Positions 1 through 11,622 of a stretch of 64,000 bases of DNA are shown piece after piece; position 1 is the first letter of the stretch, and every line of letters starts with the position of its first letter. The notes under the pieces were generated by a model that did not search any database, was not told the origin of the DNA, and was given only the letters and a program-made list of their open reading frames with translations. The stretch is from Arbacia lixula (Eukaryota > Echinodermata > Echinoidea > Arbacioida > Arbaciidae), in assembly GCA_963669155.1 (NCBI GenBank), contig OZ022586.1:7190018-7254017 (forward strand), written 5' to 3'. The translations under genes and the position numbers were made by a program.

Positions 1-600
1 TGATTGTCATCTTTGTCTATTGTGTGTTGTTGTTCAATGTATACCCAGGCCCCCCGGGGGAACAGTGCTTAGCTCACTGGCAGCGCTAACCAGGCAGGCT
101 GATAAAAGAAGGCGTAATTAATCATTAAAAACATACTTGCATATGGATATAGGTAAACGTTCGGTACAATCCGCGTCCAATGGCAATGCCGCCGCAGTAA
201 TATAACTAGTTCATAATCTGTTAGGTTAGATAGGGTTGATTTTTCTTTCAAAGATATATTAAGTTGTGTCAGAAGAGTCATACGAGACATACTTTTTGAC
301 AAGTATAAGGTGGTCTATATTGGTAAATTCATGCAAAGACATAGGCTGGTAAATGTACGGTGACACCATGGACCTTCCACGGTGATAACATCTATTCATG
401 AGAAATCAGAGGCATCGCTAAAGAAAGCTCGAGGCAGACCTACAACATACTTACTTTTCAGAGACTTGCCTAAATGGTCATGTGTATGTGCTAACAACAT
501 GTAATCAATGGCCATTTAAGATAAAGGGGCGAGGAGAACAAAAAATGGGAAAGAAAATCTCAAAGAGAATGACAAAGTGAGGAATAGAACAGAAGGAACA
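1..600. other. Left edge, no gene recognised
   Basis: Moderately AT-rich sequence without a convincing exon on either strand. The short open frames lack splice context and recognisable domains. Nothing beyond short chance inverted repeats is visible. Confidence 0.5.
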
Positions 601-604
601 AGTA

Positions 605-690
605 ATTACCCCACCCGCCCCAGGATTGGAACCGGGGTCGCGCGTTCTTACAATCAGCGTCTGCACCAAGTCATCCACAAATCTTCCCAT
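605..690 (-). repeat. tRNA-like fragment, probable tRNA-derived SINE remnant
   Basis: Read on the minus strand, the stretch carries a B-box-like T arm: GGTTCCAATCC with a five-pair stem holding one mismatch. Upstream, at A-box distance, is a weak match (GATGACTTGGTGCAGACGC). An intact tRNA is unlikely: the anticodon stem does not pair and no 5' acceptor strand complements the 3' one. A tRNA-derived SINE head or decayed tRNA pseudogene is the best reading. What is seen is the T-arm motif; SINE status is inference. Confidence 0.35.
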
Positions 691-999
691 TCACTTAACA
701 CGTAATGCACAACTTGGAATGATTTAGAAATCGACATTCAAACTGAATTAAAAAGAAAAGAGAGATAGGAAGGGAGAGGGAGCTAGGACCACATTACAGA
801 TATTCACATTAGAGATATTCAGAGTTTGGCCAACTTGTTTTCAAGAGGTAACATCATGGCGTATATCATTTTGCTACCTGCTTGCCCAACAATGCAACCC
901 GCTTCATGCTGTTACTTTATGAAACCGATCACGTGCATTTGCGGCAAGAGTTATGTTATTGAGAGAGGGTTATAGAGAGGCAATGGATGTGTGCATGTG

Positions 1000-1085
1000 C
1001 ATTTGTGTGTGTGTGTGTGTGTGTGTACGTGAGAGAAAGAAAGAGAGACAACAAGAGAGAGAGAGAGGGAGAGAGAGAGAGAGAA
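1000..1085. repeat. Compound (GT)n and (GA)n microsatellite
   Basis: A short GT run at about 1006-1026 is followed by interrupted GA repeats at about 1032-1084. Frames through it on both strands are low-complexity artefacts. Confidence 0.85.
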
Positions 1086-1602
1086 TGTGCGGGTACGTGT
1101 GTCTGAGAGTGACATTACAATGGAGGAATGGAGGGATACACCGAAAAAAACAAAATCTCAAAATCTAGCCACCGATATAATTCCACTCTTGGGAAATAGT
1201 ACTTATACTGTATAGTACATGTATTTTCTCTTACTTTTCGTGGTATGAGACAATTTGATTTGATTACTTGCAAATGGATACCCTATTTGTTAACACAGTA
1301 CTGTAATTTGATGTATCAAATCCAAATCCAGATTTGGACTGTGTTAAAATAAAAATCGTCAATTTTGTCGCAGTGTCTTTTCTTTTCTTGCACCTTACCC
1401 TCTTTCAACTGTTCAACAGCCTTCTCTGTTATTTATCTCTCTCCCTCATTTTCTTTCTCTCAGCTTCTATCTACTTTATTTGGATCCTTGTTCGCTCACG
1501 CTCCTCCTTTTAACTCCTCTCTTCTCATCTCTCGTGGTATTTTACAATTTACAGTATACTCTAACTCCAACTTCTCCCGACCTACAGCCGCCGCGCCGCA
1601 GG

Positions 1603-1715
1603 TAGGCAGTAGAGACTGGCTGGCTGGCAGGCAGGCCGTGGAGACTGGCTGGCTGGCGGGCAGGCAGTGGAGACTACTAGTAGCTGATCGACTGGCAGGC
1701 AGGCAGTGGAGACTT
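1603..1715. repeat. Minisatellite of about 30 bp units
   Basis: Three to four diverged units built on ctggctggcaggcaggc followed by a gtggagact tail. The array abuts the left arm of the foldback element that follows, so its last unit may form the insertion boundary. The open frame through it (repeated LAGRQ) is repeat-derived. Confidence 0.7.
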
Positions 1716-2371
1716 TTTACCCGAGAGGTTTTGAGCAACATAACTTGGCAGGATTGTACCTTCACTTATTGACTAACTTCCGTGTGAAAATCACATTAAA
1801 CCACTCAGTGATGCATGAGCGAGCATACATTAAAGGCAAAATTGTCACTTTTCAAAAGTCATAAGGGTAATTGTCTATGCCATTCTAATAGTACAATTTG
1901 GCATTTCTTGTGCGATTTTTAAAGTGTATTAACTCAACTATGACATGTAAATGACTTCTTATGTTCACATAATAGGTCATGTTACATCTTTGTCAAAATA
2001 TCCAGAGTTTTAGTTCACAAAATAAAGGGTTTTTTCAACTTTCAAACTAAAGAGGGATTGAATATTTTTTAAACTGTGCTCACTCAACCAAAACAATGGG
2101 TTAATCGGGATAGGTGTTAGTGCGTCGGGAGATGGATGATAAACAATGAAAAGACATAAATTATGCACCAGAAATGGAATTCATGAAAAATTAATGTGAC
2201 AGAATCCCAAAATGATCCCTGTGACTTTTGAAAAATGACAAATTTTCCTTTAATGTGTGCTCACTCATTCATGACTAGGTGGATTAAAGTGATTTTCACA
2301 CGGAAGTTAGTCAATAAGTGAAGGTACAATCCTGCCAAGTTATGTTGCTAAAAACCTCTTCGATAAAAAGT
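1712..2371. mobile_element. Foldback/MITE-like element with arms of about 150 bp
   Basis: The left arm (about 1712-1860) and right arm (about 2222-2371) are inverted copies of each other. Both contain, in opposite orientation, the motifs ACTTTTTA, AGCAACATAACTTGG, CAGGATTGTACCTTCACTT and CACACGGAAGTTAG. About 360 bp of AT-rich DNA without coding potential lies between them. Long terminal inverted repeats around a non-coding core fit a non-autonomous DNA transposon. No target-site duplication could be fixed. Confidence 0.75.
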
Positions 2372-2599
2372 TTTGCTATTTTCCTTAGGGGCGACTTACT
2401 TTTTTGGTTGTGTTTAGATACTATTAGACTGCTGACTTGGATTTGTTCATGAAGCTGTGTTGGATAATAGATGTAAAGACAGTGTGCCCTCAACAACAAT
2501 AGAAGCAGGTGCACATGATGGAATGTTCTTTCACTACCTTCTCGGAGCTAAATAGCAGTTGCCGTAATTGCATGACAATAAATTGAAATGTGTTCGACT

Positions 2600-4575
2600 A
2601 TGGTTTGGTTTGGTTTTATGTCCGTATAAAAATTACATAAAATTCAAACATACATAACAAAATTCAATTTACGGCTTGTTGCTCATATTCAGCAGTAACT
2701 ATAATGTTACCGCTGGTCTTCCATGGGGCCAGTTACAATGTCTGTATAACTTAGAATTCAAAATGCTTAAACATTACAAACACTAGAAAGGAAAAATAAA
2801 ATAGAGAGAAATAAAAAGGTACATGTTATCAGAATTAATTTACATTCATTCAAATCATAGTTCTTAAATGTGTATTTTTAAGAAAGTTTGGATTTAAACA
2901 GACTTGTTTTAAAGGCGGATAACGATGTATTATTTCAAATGCCATAATATATTTTGTTATACTCAGAAGCAGCCCTCTATTTCAACGATTTATAACAATA
3001 ATTAATCTTTGGCTTCGGTAAACTGAGATCATGTTGATTGGGTAGAGAGTATGGTCTGTCTTTCTGTTCGAATAAAACTCTTAACTTGAGACAGGATATG
3101 TTCCTTAATATTAATACCCAATATCGGGTGTTTTTTAAGCACGGATTTTGACCCAAGTAGCATACATACACTTTTGTCATAATTTATCTTTAATTTATTT
3201 CTTTTCATCCATGTTTCCAAATGCTCAATGTCATTATTTAATGCCTTCTCAATTAGTTTAGTGTTTTTATGTGAGTAGTATATAAATGTATCGTCAGCAT
3301 AGGGATGAATCTTACACTGAGAGGAAACGGATGTCATGTCATTTATATAAAAAATTTAAACAACAGAGGCCCTTAAAGGGAACCCTGGGGTACTCCCTTC
3401 GTAATGTCCATTTCTTCAGATAAGACATTATTAACTGATGTTCTTATTCTTCTATTAGAAAGGTAGCTTTTGAACCATTGTAATTCTACCCCAGTAATAC
3501 CTAAGCATTCAAGTTTGGATAGGAGGATTACACAATCAACCATGTCGAAGGCCTTTTGTAGATCTACAAAGACAGTCCCTGTATACTGTCCGCCATCCAT
3601 GGAGTAAATCCAATCATCTATAACCAAAGTCAGGGCAGTAGCAGTAGAATGCTTGGGACAGAAACCCGATTGATATAGTTAACAATGAATGGGAATTCAA
3701 GTATTGAAGTACATTTGTAATTTATCCTGAACAACTCTTTCAATAACTTTGGATATACAGGGTAGTGTCAATATTGGCTTGAAATTGTTGTAATCTAGCG
3801 TATCAACATTTTTTTTTAAGCACAGGTATGATTTTAGCAAGTTTTCATGTCGCAGGTACTACCCCATCTGTCAATGACTTGTTAATCAAATACGTAATAG
3901 ATTTAATCATTTCAGAAATTGATTATTTAATTATGTTGACAGTCATGGCATCTAATCCTACAGATTTCTTGTTTTTCATACGTTGAACCTCTTTCATAAC
4001 ATCTATTGGATAATCCTGAGGAAATTTAAACTTTTCTTCAAAAGAATGAGCATTTACATTAGTTCCATGATGTACCATGTCACCCTCTGAACTAGTTGCT
4101 ATATTAGCAAAATGATCGTTCAAACCATTTGCTATCAAGTCAGAATTTTCCTTGGAGAAACGCACTGCTAGAATGAAAGTTGTTTATTAAAGATTTTAGT
4201 ACTTTCCATGATTCATTTCTGTTTGTTACAGTGGATAACTTTTCCCAAAAAATATTTACGTTTAGTTTTCCTTATTAAAGAAGTACCTTTATTCTTCAGG
4301 ATTTTATAAAGTTTCCATACATTTTCATCATTTTTAGTTTGAGCTTTTTTCTTTACTTCATCCCTCTCTTTCAATAATGAGAGTATATTTTCAATCATCC
4401 AAGGGGAGGATCTTTTACGCACACGTCTTGTTCTTGTCAACCACATTTAATATTGTTGTTTCCCATTTATTGACCGCATCATTAATATTTCGATACTCTT
4501 CTATTTTCTTCCAATCTTGCTTACGTAAATCAATTCTTAAAGCTTTCACATCGACATATCAAAATTTCTAAAAAT
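2600..4575 (-). mobile_element. Degenerate non-LTR retrotransposon, internally deleted
   Basis: Minus-strand fragments of one LINE lie in order. A linker upstream of the reverse transcriptase is at about 4440-4560, followed by N-terminal RT pieces (3923-4446), the RT palm (3373-3690), the YADD region (3029-3337) and a C-terminal tail (about 2905-3030). The endonuclease domain is absent, so the copy is 5' truncated near 4575. A further deletion joins the region after YADD directly to the C-terminal tail near 3030-3110. The domain order and C-terminal style resemble the Jockey/CR1 group. The 3' boundary near 2600 is approximate. Confidence 0.8.
2905..4565 (-). pseudogene. Reverse transcriptase pseudogene of the minus-strand LINE
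   Basis: Conceptual reading with frame jumps gives classic non-LTR RT blocks. In order these are RKQDWKKIEEYR and SSPWM (linker), KSVGLDAM (RT fingers), QSGFCPKHSTATAL, FVDLQKAFDMVD (palm, first catalytic Asp), GVPQGSL and HPYADDTFIYY (catalytic YADD). LPKPKINYCYKSLK and SLSAFKTSL then match the usual tail before the stop. Several frameshifts and stops interrupt it and part of the thumb is missing, so it cannot produce a working enzyme. The RT identification rests on motifs and is secure; the clade is not. Confidence 0.85.
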
Positions 4576-4689
4576 TCACAATTCCTTTAAGTTGATTTTT
4601 TTCTCACACATTTACATATCTGTTTTTTTTTTTAATTATTTGTCTGCTTTAAGATTTATTTCAATTCATTTTTTTCAAGGGCTCTTATT

Positions 4690-4926
4690 TTCCTTCAAGC
4701 AAAATTCCTTCTCCAATAAATATGTCCACAAATATTTTATGCACTTCCTCAAAGGTGCTTTTAAATTACATGTGAGGAAATCATAACAAATCTGAACAAA
4801 AAATATCATTTCTATGAATGAATTGTGTTTATTCTTTCTTGTTTATTATGTACATTCATTGCATATGAAATGTATGCATGTATTTTGGTGTTTTTTGTGA
4901 AAAAATTGAATCTTGAATTTTGAATA
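4690..4926 (+). mobile_element. Possible 3' end of a plus-strand LINE
   Basis: The stretch ends in a decaying TTGAATC-TTGAATT-TTGAAT tail, a common form of CR1/L2-like 3' ends. Before it is a short frame ending FKLHVRKS and a stop, reminiscent of LINE C-termini. It lies tail-away from the truncated 5' end of the neighbouring minus-strand LINE. Only the tail pattern is firm. Confidence 0.3.
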
Positions 4927-4929
4927 ACA

Positions 4930-5615
4930 AGCGTCGTTTGGTCCAGGAATTATAGTCTTTTGTTTTTTATGATACGTTTGAAATCTTTAACATCTTTCAA
5001 AAATAGCGCCATCTGTAGTTCTTATTTTACTGGCTACAACGTCAATGTGACCAAACCGTCCTGTTAACATTCAACTCACAGTTCATGAATGTACATTTTA
5101 TTTCTTAGGCTATGCAAAAGATCGAATGACAGCTCTAAAAGCCTGTCCTACGTTTGTCCGACATAGCAACAACTAATATGCAAACTTTATGTCAGCGTCA
5201 TATTTGTCTTCAAATAACACGGGTTGAATGAGGCAGGGGGTGGGGTTGGGGGTAAGTGAGTAAAAAGTCACTCTGAGTTAAATGTCTCACTAACTAGTTA
5301 ACCAATTCATCAATTAATCAACTAAAATTAATCAACTTAATACAAGCTAACTAAATTACCTATATAACTAAGGAAGGAAAGATCACTGAGGAAGTAAACG
5401 TTTACCTTTATTGCACATTTTCATTGTTTTAAGTGTATTTTGTGTTTTTGCTATCATAACATAACAAATAAACTTGTCTATCCAGCGTACCAAGCAAAAC
5501 TAAAGATATCAATGAATTATTTTATAACATTGCATCGAATAGAAACGATTTCATGAAATTCACTTCCACTATGTTAAATAGGATCACATTGAGGGGTCTT
5601 ATTAAGCACAAGAAC
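4930..5615. other. No recognised feature
   Basis: AT-rich DNA with repeated short AACTAA/TTAATCA words near 5285-5360. No exon, RNA gene or clear transposon end was seen. Confidence 0.5.
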
Positions 5616-5618
5616 AGG

Positions 5619-5786
5619 AGGGCGTTTCATGAACGCTGTCAGCACTGACCAAATGGTCAGTGCTGACAACTTCAGTGAAATCCTGGGTTTTGATTGGCTG
5701 AGAGGCACTAGCCCGTGACTGTTACTATGGTAGCTGTCGGAAAAAAGACAGCTTGTCAGGCGAAAAATGTTCATGAAACGTCTTCC
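5619..5786. mobile_element. Short MITE with internal perfect palindrome and TGATTGGCT core
   Basis: Terminal inverted repeats (GGCGTTTCATGAACGCTGTC at left, its diverged complement at 5740-5786) enclose about 170 bp. Inside, 5637-5668 is a palindrome of two exact 14-nt arms (TGTCAGCACTGACC and its complement) around AAAT. TGATTGGCT sits at 5691-5699, a word shared with other short elements in the window. No coding capacity. Confidence 0.7.
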
Positions 5787-5789
5787 ACG

Positions 5790-6680
5790 TCACCAGTCGT
5801 GCGTAAAATCATGCCGAATTTACGAACAGCTTTATGCAACGGGGGGGAGAGGGGGGGGGGGGGGGGGAGGATGGACATCATAGTGGGGTATGCTTATTGT
5901 ATACTCGATACCATTGGTGAATTTAATCACAAGGTATGCATGCTATACGCATATTCTACATAAGAGCGGTTTGCCTCGCAAACAAAGGGTTAACTCACTT
6001 ATGATTATCATGCTTTCCTTTTTCATCTTTAAATGCAATGTGGAACCGCATTATTTTGTCTCAGGAACTGAGCACAGTATTTGAATTGATTTTGCGTTTC
6101 CTGACTGTTAGACAAAGGGAATACTCTTTATCTGATGAGATCTACTTGTTATCAGACTTTAATCTACTTCTTATCAGATCAAAATCAGACAGAATTTTGA
6201 TTGACATCAGTATGGATCATTGTCTTTCGGGAGAGGGTCGGAATTGCAGGAATTCAACTATTCACCCCAAAATACAGAATGCGTAATTATTCAAATAACA
6301 AAGGCTTCAGTACCAATATTCGGTAAAGAAACCCCGACGAGTCTCATCTTCACCTGATGTACGTGGAGATAACGATCTTCGAGATTTGTTTTCTAGAAAA
6401 CAAAAAAACGCCCTTTCGCCTTCATCGATTTGAATTGGATGGTGGCTCGAAGCACGAAGGTCGTCGTGATAGTTTGTATAGGATCCTCTCCGGCACATGG
6501 GAACAACGTGAGCACAACCGGTGCGTGTTACGCTTGGGTTTGTTCTGTTTTGTTTTGCTTTGTTTCGTTTTGTTTCTGTTGGGTTGCAGTGCCCAAACTA
6601 AACTTCAGTTCGATAATGAATGAAGAATTTTTTCCAAGCATGACCGGTTAACTATAATGTGCGAAACCACTCTGTAGTAC
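5790..6680. other. No gene; long poly(G) tract
   Basis: A broken poly(G) tract lies at about 5839-5869. The remainder holds overlapping short frames on both strands without splice signals or recognisable protein features, including an artefact from TTTTG repeats at 6540-6575. Confidence 0.5.
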
Positions 6681-6689
6681 ACCATTTAG

Positions 6690-7343
6690 TCATTACCGTC
6701 ACCATTACCATTACCATTATCACCGCCACCCGGCACCACCCCACCACCAGCACCACCACCTATACAACCAACCTCTTTACCACCACCACCACCTATACCA
6801 CAACCCCTTTACCACCACCATTACCAACATCACATTTTGGTCTGATAACTAGTATATCTCATCAACACTAAAAACAACAGCAACACAACTACCACCATCT
6901 GACCAACACCAATTACAAACACTAATGCCAACCAGTGCACCACCACCACCACCACCACCACCACCACCACCACCACCACCAGAAGCTTTCCCATGCGTGA
7001 CCGGCAAACTATGCTATGCCAATTTGGTAAACCATCACTAGTGTCTTTCATCGCCCCCACCACCACCACCACCAACACCAAGACCAACATCACTAACAAC
7101 CGAAAAAATAACAACAACCACCACACCACCTAGCTACCACCACCACCACCACCACCACCACCACTTACAACAACAACAACAACAACAACACTTCAACCAC
7201 CACCACCTCTACCACCGTCATCAACAACAACAACATCAACAACATCAACAACAACAGCAACACATTAACAACAACAACACCTCCACCACCCTCATCAACA
7301 ACAACACCACCACCAACAACGTCAACAACCACAACAGCAACAC

Positions 7344-7408
<65 letters not shown>

Positions 7409-7430
7409 CCACGGCCTCCATTACCACCAC
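6690..7430. repeat. CAC/CAA low-complexity block
   Basis: About 700 bp dominated by ACC/CAC and AAC/CAA triplets, with purer runs at 6941-6980, 7138-7165 and 7355-7408. The poly-Val and poly-Thr frames through it are repeat artefacts. Confidence 0.95.
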
Positions 7431-7880
7431 CGGCACCGTTATGGCCCCTTTATCCACCTTTCGTCACCTTCGTGGCAAAATGTATCTCTCCTCCCTCCCA
7501 GTTTACTAGCAGAATAGTTATAGCGCGGCGCTGTTCACAACTCGTCATGTTGCTATATCAACTCCCGGCCCCTCGTTGGGCGATGTTGTGAGTTAGCCTG
7601 ACTTCCACACTGTCACAATTTAGTGACAATGGCAGAGAACTTTCAACATACACCGGTTTACTAATGTAGTCAAATTTATAAATGTTTCTGCCCTCGGGGC
7701 CTAGTAACGAGTTATTCCATTAACCTGTACCTAACAATGGTATTTCAGTACTTGGAATCCACTTTGCATACATTAGTTGTTGCTATGTAGGGAGAACCTC
7801 GGGAAAGCTTTCAGGTTGTCAGGGGCAACCTTTGTTAAATTGGTATGCATAACATTTGAATATGTAGTATACCGATCTAT
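7430..7880. other. No recognised feature
   Basis: Single-copy-looking DNA between the triplet block and the LINE insertion. No exon or repeat end recognised. Confidence 0.45.
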
Positions 7881-7883
7881 TAA

Positions 7884-9354
7884 TTCCCATCGTCTCCCAT
7901 CAATTTGAAACAGGTAGACAGTACTAAGTTCTTAGGACTTCATATTGATAGCGATTTATCCTGGAAAACTCATATTAATTTTTTATGCAAAATATTATCC
8001 AGGAACACAGGAATTCTAAACAAGCTAAAACATTTCTTTCCCTCTCACATATTACAAACTATATATTCAACTTTAATTTCTCCATATCTTAACTATGGAA
8101 TTTTAGCTTGGGGAAATTCATCAAAGCTTTTGCTCGATTCTCTTTTTATTCTACAAAAACGTGCAATAAGAATTGTTAACCACGCCGAGTATTTATCTCA
8201 CACAATTGATCTTTTCAGAAATAACAAAATTTTGAAATTGATTGACTTGTTTAACTATAATGTTGGTATTTTTATGCATAAACTTTCCACTAATGAGCTT
8301 CCTGAAGTCTTCCTTCAAATGTTCACTAGAAATAACTCTGTTCATAACTATCCAACCCGGCAACATGACGCTTATCACCTTCCACGTACTCGAACAATTT
8401 TTGCACAAAAAACAATTATGTTTACAGGGCCCAAATACTGGAATGATCTCCCCCAAGATGTCAGTGGTTGTGTATCATTATATCCATTCAAACGTAAACT
8501 TAGAATGCATCTATTGAATAGTTACTCTACGTAAGCTCATTGAGATTCTAAACTTTTGTGTATAATGTTCATTTCCATGTGTAATTTACATAATGCCTTG
8601 CTGTTGCACGCTTCCGAAATCCTGCCCGATACTGTTTTTCACTCGTTCTCTATATATGCTCATGATTTCGTAAGCGCGGCAGCAGCAGGCATTGTTCTTA
8701 GCACCTCATTGCAGCTGGCTGGTGGCTACTCAATACATAGTAGGCCGATAACGCTAAAACATTCCAATGTTGCGAACTGTTATTCATATCAATCTGAACT
8801 TAATTTGACTGTTGTTCATCCGATATACATACAGTTGTAGTACGCAGACTGGATTCCTTAGGTATTGTAATTTATGCGTTTGCATAATATCTCGACACGT
8901 TGTATCATATGAAGACAGCATCAAAAACTCAATCGGATAATTATTTGACGTGCTCTTGATTGTTTATTCAAGCTATTAAGTATGTGTAAAAATCTCCTTG
9001 CATTCTCATAGCCCTAAATTCACAGGTTAAATCTTGTTCACTTATATATGAGAAGTATCTGTTTTACGTCCTCGAAGAATTTGTGTTATTTCTTGTTTTA
9101 GTTTGGTCCTAAGTTGCATCCGTACTCTATATCTATTTATATATACACCAATTTTACCGGGACTTACGCCTATCAAGCTTGCTTCTAGTAGGTCCCATCA
9201 TATTTCTCTCTCAATTTCCATCTTATCATATATTGTATATTTATGTTGTATTAAGTTGTACATCCAAGTTGGATATTGTATATTATTTTGTTTTGCACAT
9301 TGTATTCATCGAGAAGTATGAAAATAAATTGAAAAAAAAAAAAAAAAAAAAAAA
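7884..9354 (+). mobile_element. 5'-truncated non-LTR retrotransposon with poly(A) tail
   Basis: A plus-strand LINE fragment runs from just inside the RT C-terminal half (about 7884) through its stop at 8532-8534 and a 3' UTR of roughly 800 bp. It ends in AAAATAAATTG followed by a 23-nt A run at 9332-9354. Severe 5' truncation plus a poly(A) tail is the normal result of target-primed reverse transcription. It is oriented opposite to the 2.6-4.6 kb LINE and cannot be its missing half. No flanking duplication was identified. A second A-rich stretch at 9359-9370 may be a slipped tail. Confidence 0.85.
7887..8534 (+). pseudogene. LINE ORF2 C-terminal region (open, 5' truncated)
   Basis: A continuous frame of about 215 codons ends in TAA. 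It matches the region after the RT catalytic core of Jockey/CR1-type elements. Diagnostic pieces in order are KFLGLHIDSDLSWKTHI, GILNKLKHFFP, LISPYLNYGILAWGNSS, LQKRAIRIVNHAEYLSHT, NYPTRQHDAYHLPRTRT, GPKYWNDLPQDV and FKRKLRMHLLNSYST. The catalytic palm and endonuclease are absent, so this is a dead-on-arrival copy. The frame has no stops over its whole length, suggesting a fairly young insertion. No upstream ATG in this frame belongs to it. Confidence 0.85.
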
Positions 9355-9455
9355 AGTGAAAAAAAAAAGAATTAGCTTCAAAAAAGTATAGTCCTTGTTT
9401 AGACCCGCTTACAATCCGTAATGTGGTGTGCTTGCCGATTTTAAATAAGAAAATT

Positions 9456-9745
9456 TGAACAGTCTGAAAGCCAGACTAACCTTTCAGTAATGTTACACTA
9501 GATCGTGGGCTCCTTGCCAGTGCGATATTTAATGAAGACAGAAGAAAAAGAAGGGTGAAAGACGGAAGGAAGGTGAGACGAGTGAAAGGAGGACAAAAGA
9601 GGGCAATACGCACCGTTGAAAGGAATTACAAGCAATAAAAATCGATGTTTGAAGTTGGTTGACCAGTTGAGGGTCGTTCAGTACGATTTCACAATCTATC
9701 ACCGAAACAGTGTGTCTAGCCTGGCTTTCAGGCTGTTAGACATTT
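9456..9745. mobile_element. AGCCTGG-family MITE, divergent member
   Basis: Inverted ends: the left end (about 9457-9480) is the diverged complement of TAGCCTGGCTTTCAGGCTG at 9718-9736. The interior of about 240 bp is unlike other family members, so it is either a diverged subfamily or a copy carrying foreign DNA. Non-coding. Confidence 0.65.
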
Positions 9746-9825
9746 AAAAAAATAATACAAACTTTCACAAATACACGTTTTGGTCTGATACTGACACGCG
9801 ACTAATGTTCTCGTAATATTCCTTT

Positions 9826-9917
9826 AATATTTCAGACGGATTTTCGTCAAACTTTCACTTTTATATTTCTGCTATTACTGAAACCAAATTAACTTCAAGG
9901 TGGACTATCCCTTTTAA
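9826..9917 (-). mobile_element. AGGGATAG-family MITE fragment
   Basis: About 92 bp match the right end, in reverse, of the longer element at 32912-33328. They include the words CGTCAAACTTTCAC, ACTGAAACCAAATTAA and GGTGGACTATCC, ending in a TTAA. The rest is lost. Confidence 0.7.
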
Positions 9918-9919
9918 TG

Positions 9920-11270
9920 AACAGGTAGTATACTACGAAATACCTGACAAAAATAACATTAAGACAATTTAAGTGACATCCGGGCCCTGAATATTGTCAA
10001 AATATTATAACTCTTACACAATACTGTTTATATTTGTTGTCCTGTATATGGTATTTAACCGAAAACAAATGTATAGGAATAAAGATAGATAATAATTTCA
10101 TAACGATATAGAACTATCTATCTTAATATCATAATGAAAAGTTATGATGATATAATTCAACTATCGTGCTGTCAATTCTATCATGGATGTCCTGATAAGA
10201 TGGCACTTTATTTATGTTGCTTAACATTTTGCATAGTTTACATTCCTCGCATTCCATTTCCCGCGTTCTACTTATGTTCTTACTGAAACAACTTTCCATA
10301 TTGTGGGTCTGGACATTTTTCTCTATCTAGGCCTAACTCCTTCTGCATCAATGAAAATAAAGGTCAATTCGTTTTGGGTAGGCCTACATTACTGATGTCA
10401 ACGTGCTTACTATGTCGTACATAATCATAAACTATAATCAGTACTAATACTTCTTGAGGTTCGGGGTAAGGGTGGCAATGAAGACAACCGCGAGGAACTT
10501 GGTGAACTCCACAGCTACTGCATAATTAAACCGTTATATCACATCTCCTTGATTGCGTCGTGGATGTGTAAGCCTAACATGTTAAATTCTGATCGCACAA
10601 GCTCTTCCTCTTACTCAGTATAGGACTAATTTGCGTTTCGCGTCTGAAAAGACGTGAAGTCCGCTCATTCAAGCATTATAAAGGGCTCAGGGAGATTATA
10701 TCCCGTTTGGGGTTAGGACAAAGAAATGGCTTTATTTTCGGATTCTTGGCCATAATCGATATACTCAGCACGAGTTCTTGTCATTCCTTGTCGCTCCTTT
10801 GTATCCAGTAAGTGGCTGCCTTTCGGATTACGGGCTTCGATTCCGAGAGGATGTAAGGCTTGTGAAGGAGAAAGGAAAAGTGTTGCCGTTTAAAGCGAGT
10901 ACAAATTTATATTGAATGAGCTTACATCACTTACGGGGTTTCGCATTTAGACGAATCTGTTAATACGAAGGACGTATGAAGCCGAGCACATACGAAGGCC
11001 TGATGGAACACGTGACTGGTTAGTCATGTGGTATTAATGTTATTTACACACAAATAGATATGTCAATTGAAGTCTCATGTCTTTCTAAACGAAGGAATTG
11101 CGTAGTTTCTTAAGGACGTTGAGCAGAATGAAGAGATGAATAAAGAAGAATGATAAGACGAAAGAAAAGGTAAATGGGCAGACTCAGAGAGACGGAGAAG
11201 ATGTAGAAATTTTAAAGATGATGAAAAATGAAAAAGAAAGAGAGATAGGAATGGTGAGGAGGAAAAGAAT
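9920..11270. other. No gene recognised
   Basis: AT-rich DNA with no supported exon. A short-range ATAACGATATAGAACTATC-like repetition is visible near 10085-10165. From about 11100 the plus strand becomes purine-rich and grades into the GAA block. Confidence 0.5.
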
Positions 11271-11274
11271 GAAT

Positions 11275-11622
11275 AGAAGAAGAGGAGGAGGAGGAAGAAG
11301 AAGAAAATTAAAGAAATAGAAGAAGAAGAACAAGACAGAAGAAGAGGAGGAGAAGAAGAACAAAGAAGATGGAGAAGAAGAAAATAGTAGAATTACACGA
11401 AGAGAAGGGTAAGGACGAGGAAGAAGGAGAAGAAGGAGAAGAAGAAGAAGAAGAAGAAGAAGAAGAAGAAGAAGAAGAAGAAGAAGAAGAAGAAGAAGAA
11501 GAAGAAGAAGAAGAAGAAGAAGAAGAAGAAGAAGAAGAAGAAGAAGAAGAAGAAGAAGAAGAAGAAGAAGAAGAAGAAGAAGAAGAAGAAGAAGAAGAAG
11601 AAGAAGAAGGAGGAGAATGTTC
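11275..11622. repeat. (GAA)n tract with about 57 uninterrupted units
   Basis: A GAA/GGA-rich lead-in from 11275 is followed by an apparently uninterrupted GAA run at about 11437-11609, some 173 bp. It lies about 1 kb upstream of the candidate first exon at 12653. Poly-Glu and poly-Phe frames on the two strands are artefacts. Long GAA/TTC tracts are known to form triplex structures and to hinder transcription; any such effect here is inference. Confidence 0.95.

Noticed and set aside
605..690. Intact tRNA gene
   Set aside because: T arm is good but the anticodon and acceptor stems do not pair.
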